64,000 nt of DNA from Cladorhizidae sp. MBARI D1340-BT2 (lineage: Eukaryota > Porifera > Demospongiae > Poecilosclerida > Cladorhizidae), in the NCBI GenBank assembly GCA_028752905.1, contig JAQNBH010000002.1, forward strand, positions 22,889,059 through 22,953,058, read 5' to 3'. Position numbers and translations under genes: made by a program. Shown piece after piece: positions 1 through 10,366 of this stretch. The notes beneath the pieces were generated by a model. It was not told the DNA's origin, ran no database searches, and saw only the letters and a list, made by a program, of their open reading frames with translations. Each line of letters opens with the position of its first letter. Positions within the stretch are counted from its first letter, which is position 1.

Positions 1-180
1 ACTTAGAGTACTCAAAACTTTGGCACGTACAAAAGACAGATAATTAGAAGGGCTATCCGATGATATAAAAATTATCTTTTTGGGGTAAAGTGTAGAATAG
101 TTATGAGCTTCACGGCAAAAAAACAAGATTTTCGGGGGGGAAATGAGAAACATATAGACCAAATTAGGGCAAATATCAAG
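1..180 (+). repeat. Partial unit at left edge (head only)
   Basis: This is the 3' part of a short monomer. It carries the head variant with AAAACTTTGG, TCCGATGAT, a GGGGTAAAG stretch and GAATAG, and a 7G+3A tract. That head type normally follows a Q core and never carries the 506-bp segment. It ends with ATATCAAG directly before the leader of the next monomer. The array therefore continues to the left of the window. Confidence 0.95.
64..70 (+). promoter_or_regulatory. TATA-like motif in every head (speculative)
   Basis: GATATAAAAAT occurs in each head, with TATAAAA at 64-70 in this one. An AATAAA hexamer lies 236 bp downstream in the next core (300-305). Both are common in AT-rich sequence and are conserved here only because everything is. 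No start site or transcript can be inferred; noted as a possible source of satellite RNA. Confidence 0.2.
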
Positions 181-198
181 AACATGTTTAGCATCAAG
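181..198 (+). repeat. 18-bp leader: remnant of the 506-bp segment's last subrepeat
   Basis: The leader AACATGTTTAGCATCAAG opens every short monomer. The same bases form the end of the sixth subrepeat in long units (2299-2316), and a near match ends the fourth subrepeat (around 2127-2142). Short monomers thus keep a piece of a repeat they otherwise lack. In the short form the leader follows ATATCAAG directly, which is where the 506-bp segment sits in long units. Confidence 0.85.
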
Positions 199-379
199 TA
201 AGAGTACAATTCATAACTGCCCTAATTAACAAGACCAAAGTCCCAGATTTTGTCAACTGATAGAGAAGGCCCTTATCTGCAACATGTGAACAGATTATCA
301 ATAAATGTAGTGGTTTTTCACTGGCAGGCCACCGCTTTGGCAACTGGAAAACGCCAGGAAAAATCCCAAACCTTACCAC
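194..379 (-). other. 61-codon open frame in the core; judged not a gene
   Basis: A minus-strand open frame of 61 codons recurs in 114 of 115 cores. It begins at GTG (TTG in the copy ending at 782), not ATG, and its only internal ATG is near the C-terminal end. The copy expected at 57859-58044 is broken by a TTA-to-TAA stop (A-to-T at 57893). Rare variants in other copies mostly change the amino acid: F4L at 10554, M57V at 11712, T59N at 40831, P14L at 42672, S20N at 43460, R53K at 45076, E21K at 45173 and F7Y at 46929. One silent change is shared by 53800 and 55515. This fits drift in a homogenised repeat, not selection on a protein. Confidence 0.85.
314..363 (+). other. Imperfect inverted repeat (hairpin/cruciform potential), one per monomer
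   Basis: TTTTTCACTGGC at 314-325 pairs with GCCAGGAAAAA at 353-363 over 11 base pairs, with one bulged A. Inside the loop, GCCA (329-332) can pair with TGGC (338-341), so four TGGC/GCCA half-sites alternate within about 37 bp. The element recurs at the same offset in every core. Rare mutations hit it at 42672, 43460, 45173 and 46929, so it is not invariant. Whether it folds or binds a protein is not known. Confidence 0.75.
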
Positions 380-583
380 TTCAAATCACCATAACTTGCT
401 AATACTTAGAGTACTCAAAATTATGGCACGTACAAAAGACAGATAATTAGAAGGGCTATTCGGTGATATAAAAATTATCTTTTTTGGGTAAAGTGTAGAA
501 AAGTTATGAGCTTCACGGCAAAAAAACAAGATTTTCGGGGGGAAAATGAGAAACATATAGACCAAATTAGGGCAAATATCAAG

Positions 584-986
584 AACATGTTTAGCATCAA
601 GTAAGAGTACAATTCATAACTGCCCTAATTAACAAGACCAAAGTCCCAGATTTTGTCAACTGATAGAGAAGGCCCTTATCTGCAGCATGTGAACAGATTA
701 TCAATAAATGTAGTGGTTTTTCACTGGCAGGCCACCGCTTTGGCAACTGGAAAACGCCAGGAAAAATCACAAACCTTACCAATTCAAATCATCATAACTT
801 CCTAATACTTAGAGTACTCAAAACTTTGGCACGTACAAAAGACAGATAATTAGAAGGGCTATCCGATGATATAAAAATTATCTTTTTGGGGTAAAGTGTA
901 GAATAGTTATGAGCTTCACGGCAAAAAAACAAGATTTTCGGGGGGGAAATGAGAAACATATAGACCAAATTAGGGCAAATATCAAG
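584..986 (+). repeat. Reference short monomer, core type Q (403 bp)
   Basis: The Q core differs from P by G in GCAGCATG, which completes a PstI site (CTGCAG), and by A in AATCACAA. This copy continues into CATCATAACTTCC and the AAAACTTTGG / TCCGATGAT / GAATAG head with 7G+3A. That head follows most short Q cores and is followed by a P core. A private C-to-A change lies at 782. Q plus the neighbouring P makes the 806-bp dimer seen throughout the array. Confidence 0.93.
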
Positions 987-1790
987 AACATGTTTAGCAT
1001 CAAGTAAGAGTACAATTCATAACTGCCCTAATTAACAAGACCAAAGTCCCAGATTTTGTCAACTGATAGAGAAGGCCCTTATCTGCAACATGTGAACAGA
1101 TTATCAATAAATGTAGTGGTTTTTCACTGGCAGGCCACCGCTTTGGCAACTGGAAAACGCCAGGAAAAATCCCAAACCTTACCACTTCAAATCACCATAA
1201 CTTGCTAATACTTAGAGTACTCAATATTTTGGCACGTACAAAAGACAGATAATTAGAAGGGCTATTCGGTGATATAAAAATTATCTTTTTTGGGTAAAGT
1301 GTAGAAAAGTTATGAGCTTCACGGCAAAAAAACAAGATTTTCGGGGGGAAAATGAGAAACATATAGACCAAATTAGGGCAAATATCAAGAACATGTTTAG
1401 CATCAAGTAAGAGTACAATTCATAACTGCCCTAATTAACAAGACCAAAGTCCCAGATTTTGTCAACTGATAGAGAAGGCCCTTATCTGCAGCATGTGAAC
1501 AGATTATCAATAAATGTAGTGGTTTTTCACTGGCAGGCCACCGCTTTGGCAACTGGAAAACGCCAGGAAAAATCACAAACCTTACCACTTCAAATCACCA
1601 TAACTTGCTAATACTTAGAGTACTCAAAATTTTGGCACGTACAAAAGACAGATAATTAGAAGGGCTATTCGGTGATATAAAAATTATCTTTTTTGGATAA
1701 AGTGTAGAAAAGTTATGAGCTTCACGGCAAAAAAACAAGATTTTCGGGGGGAAAATGAGAAACATATAGACCAAATTAGGGCAAATATCA

Positions 1791-1962
1791 AGATAGAGAA
1801 CACATAATGAAACCTATCATTCGAATCATATCAAGTCCATTACAGTAAAGTATGCAGAATATTATGGATGTTTGATATCAACAGAGAGCACAGAGAGAGA
1901 CCTATCTTAATAGCTATATATCAAGTTTATTCAGTGAAGTGTGGAGAATCTATTTAGCATCA
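1791..1962 (+). repeat. Segment dimer 1 (subrepeats 1A and 1B)
   Basis: Subrepeat A (1791-1880, 90 bp) carries TCCATTACAGT and GGATGTTTGATATCA. Subrepeat B (1881-1962, 82 bp) carries TTCAGTGAAGTGTGGAGAA and ends TTTAGCATCA. B lacks about 12 bp (GAAGCTAACATG) present in the other B copies. Together they make 172 bp. Confidence 0.85.
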
Positions 1963-2298
1963 AGAGAGAGCAGAGAGAAACCTATCTTGTGATTCTATCA
2001 AGTCCATTACTGTGAAGTATGCGGAATATACGGATGTTTGGTATCAAGAGAGAGAACAGAGAGAGGCCTACCTTTAGAGCTATATATCAAGTCTATTCAG
2101 TGAAGTGTGGAGAATCTATGAAGCTAACATGTTTAGCTCAAGATAGAGAACACTGAGAGATACCTATCTTGCAAGTCCATTACAGTGAAGTGTGCAGAAT
2201 ATATGGATGTTTGGTATCAAGAGAGAGCACTTGGAGAGTCCTATCTTAATAGCTGTATAACAAGTCTATTCAGTGAAGTGTGGATAATCTACGAAGCT
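1793..2298 (+). repeat. 506-bp segment, first and most divergent copy
   Basis: Inserted between ATATCAAG and the 18-bp leader. This copy keeps CpG at 2022-2023 and 2031-2032, where the other copies I compared have TG and CA. It also has AGAGAGAGCAG near 1963, where the others read AGAGATAGCAG. At both CpG sites the bases C2022 and G2032 match the sister subrepeats at 1791-1880 and 2141-2219, so this copy looks ancestral there. No protein motif, terminal inverted repeat or target-site duplication is visible, so it does not look like a transposon. Confidence 0.9.
1963..2140 (+). repeat. Segment dimer 2 (subrepeats 2A and 2B)
   Basis: A (1963-2046, 84 bp) and B (2047-2140, 94 bp), 178 bp together. 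Each subrepeat opens with a purine-rich AGAGAGAG-like stretch followed by a CCTATC-like word. B has the full GAAGCTAACATGTTTAGC tail. Confidence 0.85.
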
Positions 2299-2314
2299 AA
2301 CATGTTTAGCATCA
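2141..2314 (+). repeat. Segment dimer 3 (subrepeats 3A and 3B), overlaps next leader
   Basis: A (2141-2219, 79 bp) starts with AGATAGAGAACAC, as does subrepeat 1A. B (2220-2314, 95 bp) runs past the 506-bp boundary into the 18-bp leader of the next monomer. The full six-subrepeat tract is therefore 524 bp, 18 bp longer than the segment missing from short monomers. Confidence 0.85.
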
Positions 2315-3207
2315 AGTAAGAGTACAATTCATAACTGCCCTAATTAACAAGACCAAAGTCCCAGATTTTGTCAACTGATAGAGAAGGCCCTTATCTGCAA
2401 CATGTGAACAGATTATCAATAAATGTAGTGGTTTTTCACTGGCAGGCCACCGCTTTGGCAACTGGAAAACGCCAGGAAAAATCCCAAACCTTACCACTTC
2501 AAATCACCATAACTTGCTAATACTTAGAGTACTCAAAATTTTGGCACGTACAAAAGACAGATAATTAGAAGGGCTATTCGGTGATATAAAAATTATCTTT
2601 TTTGGGTAAAGTGTAGAAAAGTTATGAGCTTCACGGCAAAAAAACAAGATTTTCGGGGGGAAAATGAGAAACATATAGACCAAATTAGGGCAAATATCAA
2701 GATAGAGAACACATAATGAAACCTATCATTCGAATCATATCAAGTCCATTACAGTAAAGTGTGCAGAATATTATGGATGTTTGATATCAACAGAGAGCAC
2801 AGAGAGAGACCTATCTTAATAGCTATATATCAAGTTTATTCAGTGAAGTGTGGAGAATCTATTTAGCATCAAGAGATAGCAGAGAGAAACCTATCTTGTG
2901 ATTCTATCAAGTCCATTACTGTGAAGTATGTGGAATATACAGATGTTTGGTATCAAGAGAGAGAACAGAGAGAGGCCTACCTTTAGAGCTATATATCAAG
3001 TCTATTCAGTGAAGTGTGGAGAATCTATGAAGCTAACATGTTTAGCTCAAGATAGAGAACACTGAGAGATACCTATCTTGCAAGTCCATTACAGTGAAGT
3101 GTGCAGAATATATGGATGTTTGATATCAAGAGAGAGCACTTGGAGAGTCCTATCTTAATAGCTGTATAACAAGTCTATTCAGTGAAGTGTGGATAATCTA
3201 CGAAGCT
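2299..3207 (+). repeat. Block 2: single P-long unit (909 bp)
   Basis: A P core with the GGGTAAAG head; segment at 2702-3207. P-long units occur only directly after another long unit, except the one at 18025. Confidence 0.93.
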
Positions 3208-5325
3208 AACATGTTTAGCATCAAGTAAGAGTACAATTCATAACTGCCCTAATTAACAAGACCAAAGTCCCAGATTTTGTCAACTGATAGAGAAGGCCCT
3301 TATCTGCAACATGTGAACAGATTATCAATAAATGTAGTGGTTTTTCACTGGCAGGCCACCGCTTTGGCAACTGGAAAACGCCAGGAAAAATCCCAAACCT
3401 TACCACTTCAAATCACCATAACTTTCTAATACTTAGAGTACTCAAAATTTTGGCACGTACAAAAGACAGATAATTAGAAGGGCTATTCGGTGATATAAAA
3501 ATTATCTTTTTTGGGTAAAGTGTAGAAAAGTTATGAGCTTCACGGCAAAAAAACAAGATTTTCGGGGGGAAAATGAGAAACATATAGACCAAATTAGGGC
3601 AAATATCAAGAACATGTTTAGCATCAAGTAAGAGTACAATTCATAACTGCCCTAATTAACAAGACCAAAGTCCCAGATTTTGTCAACTGATAGAGAAGGC
3701 CCTTATCTGCAGCATGTGAACAGATTATCAATAAATGTAGTGGTTTTTCACTGGCAGGCCACCGCTTTGGCAACTGGAAAACGCCAGGAAAAATCACAAA
3801 CCTTACCACTTCAAATCATCATAACTTCCTAATACTTAGAGTACTCAAAACTTTGGCACGTACAAAAGACAGATAATTAGAAGGGCTATCCGGTGATATA
3901 AAAATTATCTTTTTGGGGTAAAGTGTAGAATAGTTATGAGCTTCACGGCAAAAAAACAAGATTTTCGGGGGGGAAATGAGAAACATATAGACCAAATTAG
4001 GGCAAATATCAAGAACATGTTTAGCATCAAGTAAGAGTACAATTCATAACTGCCCTAATTAACAAGACCAAAGTCCCAGATTTTGTCAACTGATAGAGAA
4101 GGCCCTTATCTGCAACATGTGAACAGATTATCAATAAATGTAGTGGTTTTTCACTGGCAGGCCACCGCTTTGGCAACTGGAAAACGCCAGGAAAAATCCC
4201 AAACCTTACCACTTCAAATCACCATAACTTGCTAATACTTAGAGTACTCAAAATTTTGGCACGTACAAAAGACAGATAATTAGAAGGGCTATCCGGTGAT
4301 ATAAAAATTATCTTTTTTGGGTAAAGTGTAGAAATGTTATGAGCTTCACGGCAAAAAAACAAGATTTTCGGGGGGAAAATGAGAAACATATAGACCAAAT
4401 TAGGGCAAATATCAAGAACATGTTTAGCATCAAGTAAGAGTACAATTCATAACTGCCCTAATTAACAAGACCAAAGTCCCAGATTTTGTCAACTGATAGA
4501 GAAGGCCCTTATCTGCAGCATGTGAACAGATTATCAATAAATGTAGTGGTTTTTCACTGGCAGGCCACCGCTTTGGCAACTGGAAAACGCCAGGAAAAAT
4601 CACAAACCTTACCACTTCAAATCACCATAACTTGCTAATACTTAGAGTACTCAAAATTTTGGCACGTACAAAAGACAGATAATTAGAAGGGCTATTCGGT
4701 GATATAAAAATTATCTTTTTTGGATAAAGTGTAGAAAAGTTATGAGCTTCACGGCAAAAAAACAAGATTTTCGGGGGGAAAATGAGAAACATATAGACCA
4801 AATTAGGGCAAATATCAAGATAGAGAACACATAATGAAACCTATCATTCGAATCATATCAAGTCCATTACAGTAAAGTATGCAGAATATTATGGATGTTT
4901 GATATCAACAGAGAGCACAGAGAGAGACCTATCTTAATAGCTATATATCAAGTTTATTCAGTGAAGTGTGGAGAATCTATTTAGCATCAAGAGATAGCAG
5001 AGAGAAACCTATCTTGTGATTCTATCAAGTCCATTACTGTGAAGTATGTGGAATATACAGATGTTTGGTATCAAGAGAGAGAACAGAGAGAGGCCTACCT
5101 TTAGAGCTATATATCAAGTCTATTCAGTGAAGTGTGGAGAATCTATGAAGCTAACATGTTTAGCTCAAGATAGAGAACACTGAGAGATACCTATCTTGCA
5201 AGTCCATTACAGTGAAGTGTGCAGAATATATGGATGTTTGATATCAAGAGAGAGCACTTGGAGAGTCCTATCTTAATAGCTGTATAACAAGTCTATTCAG
5301 TGAAGTGTGGATAATCTACGAAGCT
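3208..5325 (+). repeat. Block 3: P, Q, P, Q-long (2118 bp)
   Basis: Units start at 3208, 3611, 4014 and 4417; segment at 4820-5325. The head of the unit at 3611 reads TCCGGTGAT (G at 3893) in an otherwise TCCGATGAT-type head. The segment has the TATGCAG variant shared with 1793-2298, 6937-7442 and 16713-17218. Confidence 0.92.
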
Positions 5326-7442
5326 AACATGTTTAGCATCAAGTAAGAGTACAATTCATAACTGCCCTAATTAACAAGACCAAAGTCCCAGATTTTGTCA
5401 ACTGATAGAGAAGGCCCTTATCTGCAACATGTGAACAGATTATCAATAAATGTAGTGGTTTTTCACTGGCAGGCCACCGCTTTGGCAACTGGAAAACGCC
5501 AGGAAAAATCCCAAACCTTACCACTTCAAATCACCATAACTTGCTAATACTTAGAGTACTCAAAATTATGGCACGTACAAAAGACAGATAATTAGAAGGG
5601 CTATTCGGTGATATAAAAATTATCTTTTTTGGGTAAAGTGTAGAAAAGTTATGAGCTTCACGGCAAAAAAACAAGATTTTCGGGGGGAAAATGAGAAACA
5701 TATAGACCAAATTAGGGCAAATATCAAGAACATGTTTAGCATCAAGTAAGAGTACAATTCATAACTGCCCTAATTAACAAGACCAAAGTCCCAGATTTTG
5801 TCAACTGATAGAGAAGGCCCTTATCTGCAGCATGTGAACAGATTATCAATAAATGTAGTGGTTTTTCACTGGCAGGCCACCGCTTTGGCAACTGGAAAAC
5901 GCCAGGAAAAATCACAAACCTTACCACTTCAAATCATCATAACTTCCTAATACTTAGAGTACTCAAAACTTTGGCACGTACAAAAGACAGATAATTAGAA
6001 GGGCTATCCGATGATATAAAAATTATCTTTTTGGGGTAAAGTGTAGAATAGTTATGAGCTTCACGGCAAAAAAACAAGATTTTCGGGGGGGAAATGAGAA
6101 ACATATAGACCAAATTAGGGCAAATATCAAGAACATGTTTAGCATCAAGTAAGAGTACAATTCATAACTGCCCTAATTAACAAGACCAAAGTCCCAGATT
6201 TTGTCAACTGATAGAGAAGGCCCTTATCTGCAACATGTGAACAGATTATCAATAAATGTAGTGGTTTTTCACTGGCAGGCCACCGCTTTGGCAACTGGAA
6301 AACGCCAGGAAAAATCCCAAACCTTACCACTTCAAATCACCATAACTTGCTAATACTTAGAGTACTCAAAATTTTGGCACGTACAAAAGACAGATAATTA
6401 GAAGGGCTATCCGGTGATATAAAAATATCTTTTTTGGGTAAAGTGTAGAAATGTTATGAGCTTCACGGCAAAAAAACAAGATTTTCGGGGGGAAAATGAG
6501 AAACATATAGACCAAATTAGGGCAAATATCAAGAACATGTTTAGCATCAAGTAAGAGTACAATTCATAACTGCCCTAATTAACAAGACCAAAGTCCCAGA
6601 TTTTGTCAACTGATAGAGAAGGCCCTTATCTGCAGCATGTGAACAGATTATCAATAAATGTAGTGGTTTTTCACTGGCAGGCCACCGCTTTGGCAACTGG
6701 AAAACGCCAGGAAAAATCACAAACCTTACCACTTCAAATCACCATAACTTGCTAATACTTAGAGTACTCAAAATTTTGGCACGTACAAAAGACAGATAAT
6801 TAGAAGGGCTATTCGGTGATATAAAAATTATCTTTTTTGGATAAAGTGTAGAAAAGTTATGAGCTTCACGGCAAAAAAACAAGATTTTCGGGGGGAAAAT
6901 GAGAAACATATAGACCAAATTAGGGCAAATATCAAGATAGAGAACACATAATGAAACCTATCATTCGAATCATATCAAGTCCATTACAGTAAAGTATGCA
7001 GAATATTATGGATGTTTGATATCAACAGAGAGCACAGAGAGAGACCTATCTTAATAGCTATATATCAAGTTTATTCAGTGAAGTGTGGAGAATCTATTTA
7101 GCATCAAGAGATAGCAGAGAGAAACCTATCTTGTGATTCTATCAAGTCCATTACTGTGAAGTATGTGGAATATACAGATGTTTGGTATCAAGAGAGAGAA
7201 CAGAGAGAGGCCTACCTTTAGAGCTATATATCAAGTCTATTCAGTGAAGTGTGGAGAATCTATGAAGCTAACATGTTTAGCTCAAGATAGAGAACACTGA
7301 GAGATACCTATCTTGCAAGTCCATTACAGTGAAGTGTGCAGAATATATGGATGTTTGATATCAAGAGAGAGCACTTGGAGAGTCCTATCTTAATAGCTGT
7401 ATAACAAGTCTATTCAGTGAAGTGTGGATAATCTACGAAGCT
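5326..7442 (+). repeat. Block 4: P, Q, P (402 bp), Q-long (2117 bp)
   Basis: Units start at 5326, 5729, 6132 and 6534; segment at 6937-7442. The third unit lost one T next to the TATAAAAA run, around 6426. Confidence 0.92.
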
Positions 7443-10366
7443 AACATGTTTAGCATCAAGTAAGAGTACAATTCATAACTGCCCTAATTAACAAGACCAA
7501 AGTCCCAGATTTTGTCAACTGATAGAGAAGGCCCTTATCTGCAACATGTGAACAGATTATCAATAAATGTAGTGGTTTTTCACTGGCAGGCCACCGCTTT
7601 GGCAACTGGAAAACGCCAGGAAAAATCCCAAACCTTACCACTTCAAATCACCATAACTTGCTAATACTTAGAGTACTCAAAATTTTGGCACGTACAAAAG
7701 ACAGATAATTAGAAGGGCTATTCGGTGATATAAAAATTATCTTTTTTGGATAAAGTGTAGAAAAGTTATGAGCTTCACGGCAAAAAAACAAGATTTTCGG
7801 GGGGGAAATGAGAAACATATAGACCAAATTAGGGCAAATATCAAGAACATGTTTAGCATCAAGTAAGAGTACAATTCATAACTGCCCTAATTAACAAGAC
7901 CAAAGTCCCAGATTTTGTCAACTGATAGAGAAGGCCCTTATCTGCAGCATGTGAACAGATTATCAATAAATGTAGTGGTTTTTCACTGGCAGGCCACCGC
8001 TTTGGCAACTGGAAAACGCCAGGAAAAATCACAAACCTTACCACTTCAAATCATCATAAATTCCTAATACTTAGAGTACTCAAAACTTTGGCACGTACAA
8101 AAGACAGATAATTAGAAGGGCTATCCGATGATATAAAAATTATCTTTTTGGGGTAAAGTGTAGAATAGTTATGAGCTTCACGGCAAAAAAACAAGATTTT
8201 CGGGGGGGAAATGAGAAACATATAGACCAAATTAGGGCAAATATCAAGAACATGTTTAGCATCAAGTAAGAGTACAATTCATAACTGCCCTAATTAACAA
8301 GACCAAAGTCCCAGATTTTGTCAACTGATAGAGAAGGCCCTTATCTGCAACATGTGAACAGATTATCAATAAATGTAGTGGTTTTTCACTGGCAGGCCAC
8401 CGCTTTGGCAACTGGAAAACGCCAGGAAAAATCCCAAACCTTACCACTTCAAATCACCATAACTTGCTAATACTTAGAGTACTCAAAATTATGGCACGTA
8501 CAAAAGACAGATAATTAGAAGGGCTATTCGGTGATATAAAAATTATCTTTTTTGGGTAAAGTGTAGAAAAGTTATGAGCTTCACGGCAAAAAAACAAGAT
8601 TTTCGGGGGGAAAATGAGAAACATATAGACCAAATTAGGGCAAATATCAAGAACATGTTTAGCATCAAGTAAGAGTACAATTCATAACTGCCCTAATTAA
8701 CAAGACCAAAGTCCCAGATTTTGTCAACTGATAGAGAAGGCCCTTATCTGCAGCATGTGAACAGATTATCAATAAATGTAGTGGTTTTTCACTGGCAGGC
8801 CACCGCTTTGGCAACTGGAAAACGCCAGGAAAAATCACAAACCTTACCACTTCAAATCATCATAACTTCCTAATACTTAGAGTACTCAAAACTTTGGCAC
8901 GTATAAAAGACAGATAATTAGAAGGGCTATCCGATGATATAAAAATTATCTTTTTGGGGTAAAGTGTAGAATAGTTATGAGCTTCACGGCAAAAAAACAA
9001 GATTTTCGGGGGGGAAATGAGAAACATATAGACCAAATTAGGGCAAATATCAAGAACATGTTTAGCATCAAGTAAGAGTACAATTCATAACTGCCCTAAT
9101 TAACAAGACCAAAGTCCCAGATTTTGTCAACTGATAGAGAAGGCCCTTATCTGCAACATGTGAACAGATTATCAATAAATGTAGTGGTTTTTCACTGGCA
9201 GGCCACCGCTTTGGCAACTGGAAAACGCCAGGAAAAATCCCAAACCTTACCACTTCAAATCACCATCACTTGCTAATACTTAGAGTACTCAAAATTTTGG
9301 CACGTACAAAAGACAGATAATTAGAAGGGCTATCCGGTGATATAAAAATTATCTTTTTTGGGTAAAGTGTAGTAATGTTATGAGCTTCACGGCAAAAAAA
9401 CAAGATTTTCGGGGGGAAAATGAGAAACATATAGACCAAATTAGGGCAAATATCAAGAACATGTTTAGCATCAAGTAAGAGTACAATTCATAACTGCCCT
9501 AATTAACAAGACCAAAGTCCCAGATTTTGTCAACTGATAGAGAAGGCCCTTATCTGCAGCATGTGAACAGATTATCAATAAATGTAGTGGTTTTTCACTG
9601 GCAGGCCACCGCTTTGGCAACTGGAAAACGCCAGGAAAAATCACAAACCTTACCACTTCAAATCACCATAACTTGCTAATACTTAGAGTACTCAAAATTT
9701 TGGCACGTACAAAAGACAGATAATTAGAAGGGCTATTCGGTGATATAAAAATTATCTTTTTTGGATAAAGTGTAGAAAAGTTATGAGCTTCACGGCAAAA
9801 AAACAAGATTTTCGGGGGGAAAATGAGAAACATATAGACCAAATTAGGGCAAATATCAAGATAGAGAACACATAATGAAACCTATCATTCGAATCATATC
9901 AAGTCCATTACAGTAAAGTGTGCAGAATATTATGGATGTTTGATATCAACAGAGAGCACAGAGAGAGACCTATCTTAATAGCTATATATCAAGTTTATTC
10001 AGTGAAGTGTGGAGAATCTATTTAGCATCAAGAGATAGCAGAGAGAAACCTATCTTGTGATTCTATCAAGTCCATTACTGTGAAGTATGTGGAATATACA
10101 GATGTTTGGTATCAAGAGAGAGAACAGAGAGAGGCCTACCTTTAGAGCTATATATCAAGTCTATTCAGTGAAGTGTGGAGAATCTATGAAGCTAACATGT
10201 TTAGCTCAAGATAGAGAACACTGAGAGATACCTATCTTGCAAGTCCATTACAGTGAAGTGTGCAGAATATATGGATGTTTGGTATCAAGAGAGAGCACTT
10301 GGAGAGTCCTATCTTAATAGCTATATAACAAGTCTATTCAGTGAAGTGTGGATAATCTACGAAGCT
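7443..10366 (+). repeat. Block 5: P, Q, P, Q, P, Q-long (2924 bp)
   Basis: Units start at 7443, 7846, 8249, 8652, 9055 and 9458; segment at 9861-10366. It is block 1 extended by one 806-bp dimer. Private variants include T at 8904, C at 9267 and T at 9373. The segment has GGTATCAAG in subrepeat 3A, as in the copy at 1793. Confidence 0.92.

Larger units (their letters stand above)
181..583 (+). repeat. Reference short monomer, core type P (403 bp)
   Basis: Used here to define the monomer. Positions 181-198 are the 18-bp leader; about 199-393 the conserved core; about 394-583 the head. The P core is marked by A at 282 (GCAACATG) and C at 366 (AATCCCAA). Its head is the AAAATTATGG / TTCGGTGAT / GGGTAAAG / GAAAAG type with a 6G+4A tract. 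The core contains an imperfect inverted repeat at 314-363. There is one AGTACT palindrome (ScaI site) per monomer in the head, so ScaI should release single units. Confidence 0.95.
181..2298 (+). repeat. Block 1: P, Q, P, Q-long (2118 bp)
   Basis: Units start at 181, 584, 987 and 1390; segment at 1793-2298. This is the commonest higher-order block. Private change: TCAATATTTT at 1225. Confidence 0.93.
1390..2298 (+). repeat. Reference long unit (909 bp): Q monomer plus 506-bp segment
   Basis: The first 403 bp (1390-1792) are a Q-type monomer whose head has GGATAAAG, the variant typical of Q units that carry the segment. It is followed at 1793-2298 by the 506-bp segment and then by a P leader and core. 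Of the 35 long units, 23 have Q cores, 10 have P and 2 have hybrid cores. In all 35 the core after the segment is P or begins as P, so the segment travels with a fixed 3' flank. Confidence 0.95.

Noticed and set aside
138..150. G-quadruplex motif at the G tract
   Set aside because: There is one G run of 6-8 per unit, hundreds of bases from the next, so an intramolecular quadruplex is not supported.
194..379. 61-residue minus-strand reading frame repeated in nearly every monomer
   Set aside because: It starts at GTG or TTG, one copy has a stop, and rare variants are mostly amino-acid changing. Its conservation is that of the whole repeat, so it is not evidence for a protein.
1793..2298. 506-bp segment as a transposable element
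   Set aside because: No terminal inverted repeats, target-site duplication or coding frame; it is made of tandem subrepeats and all copies sit at one identical site.
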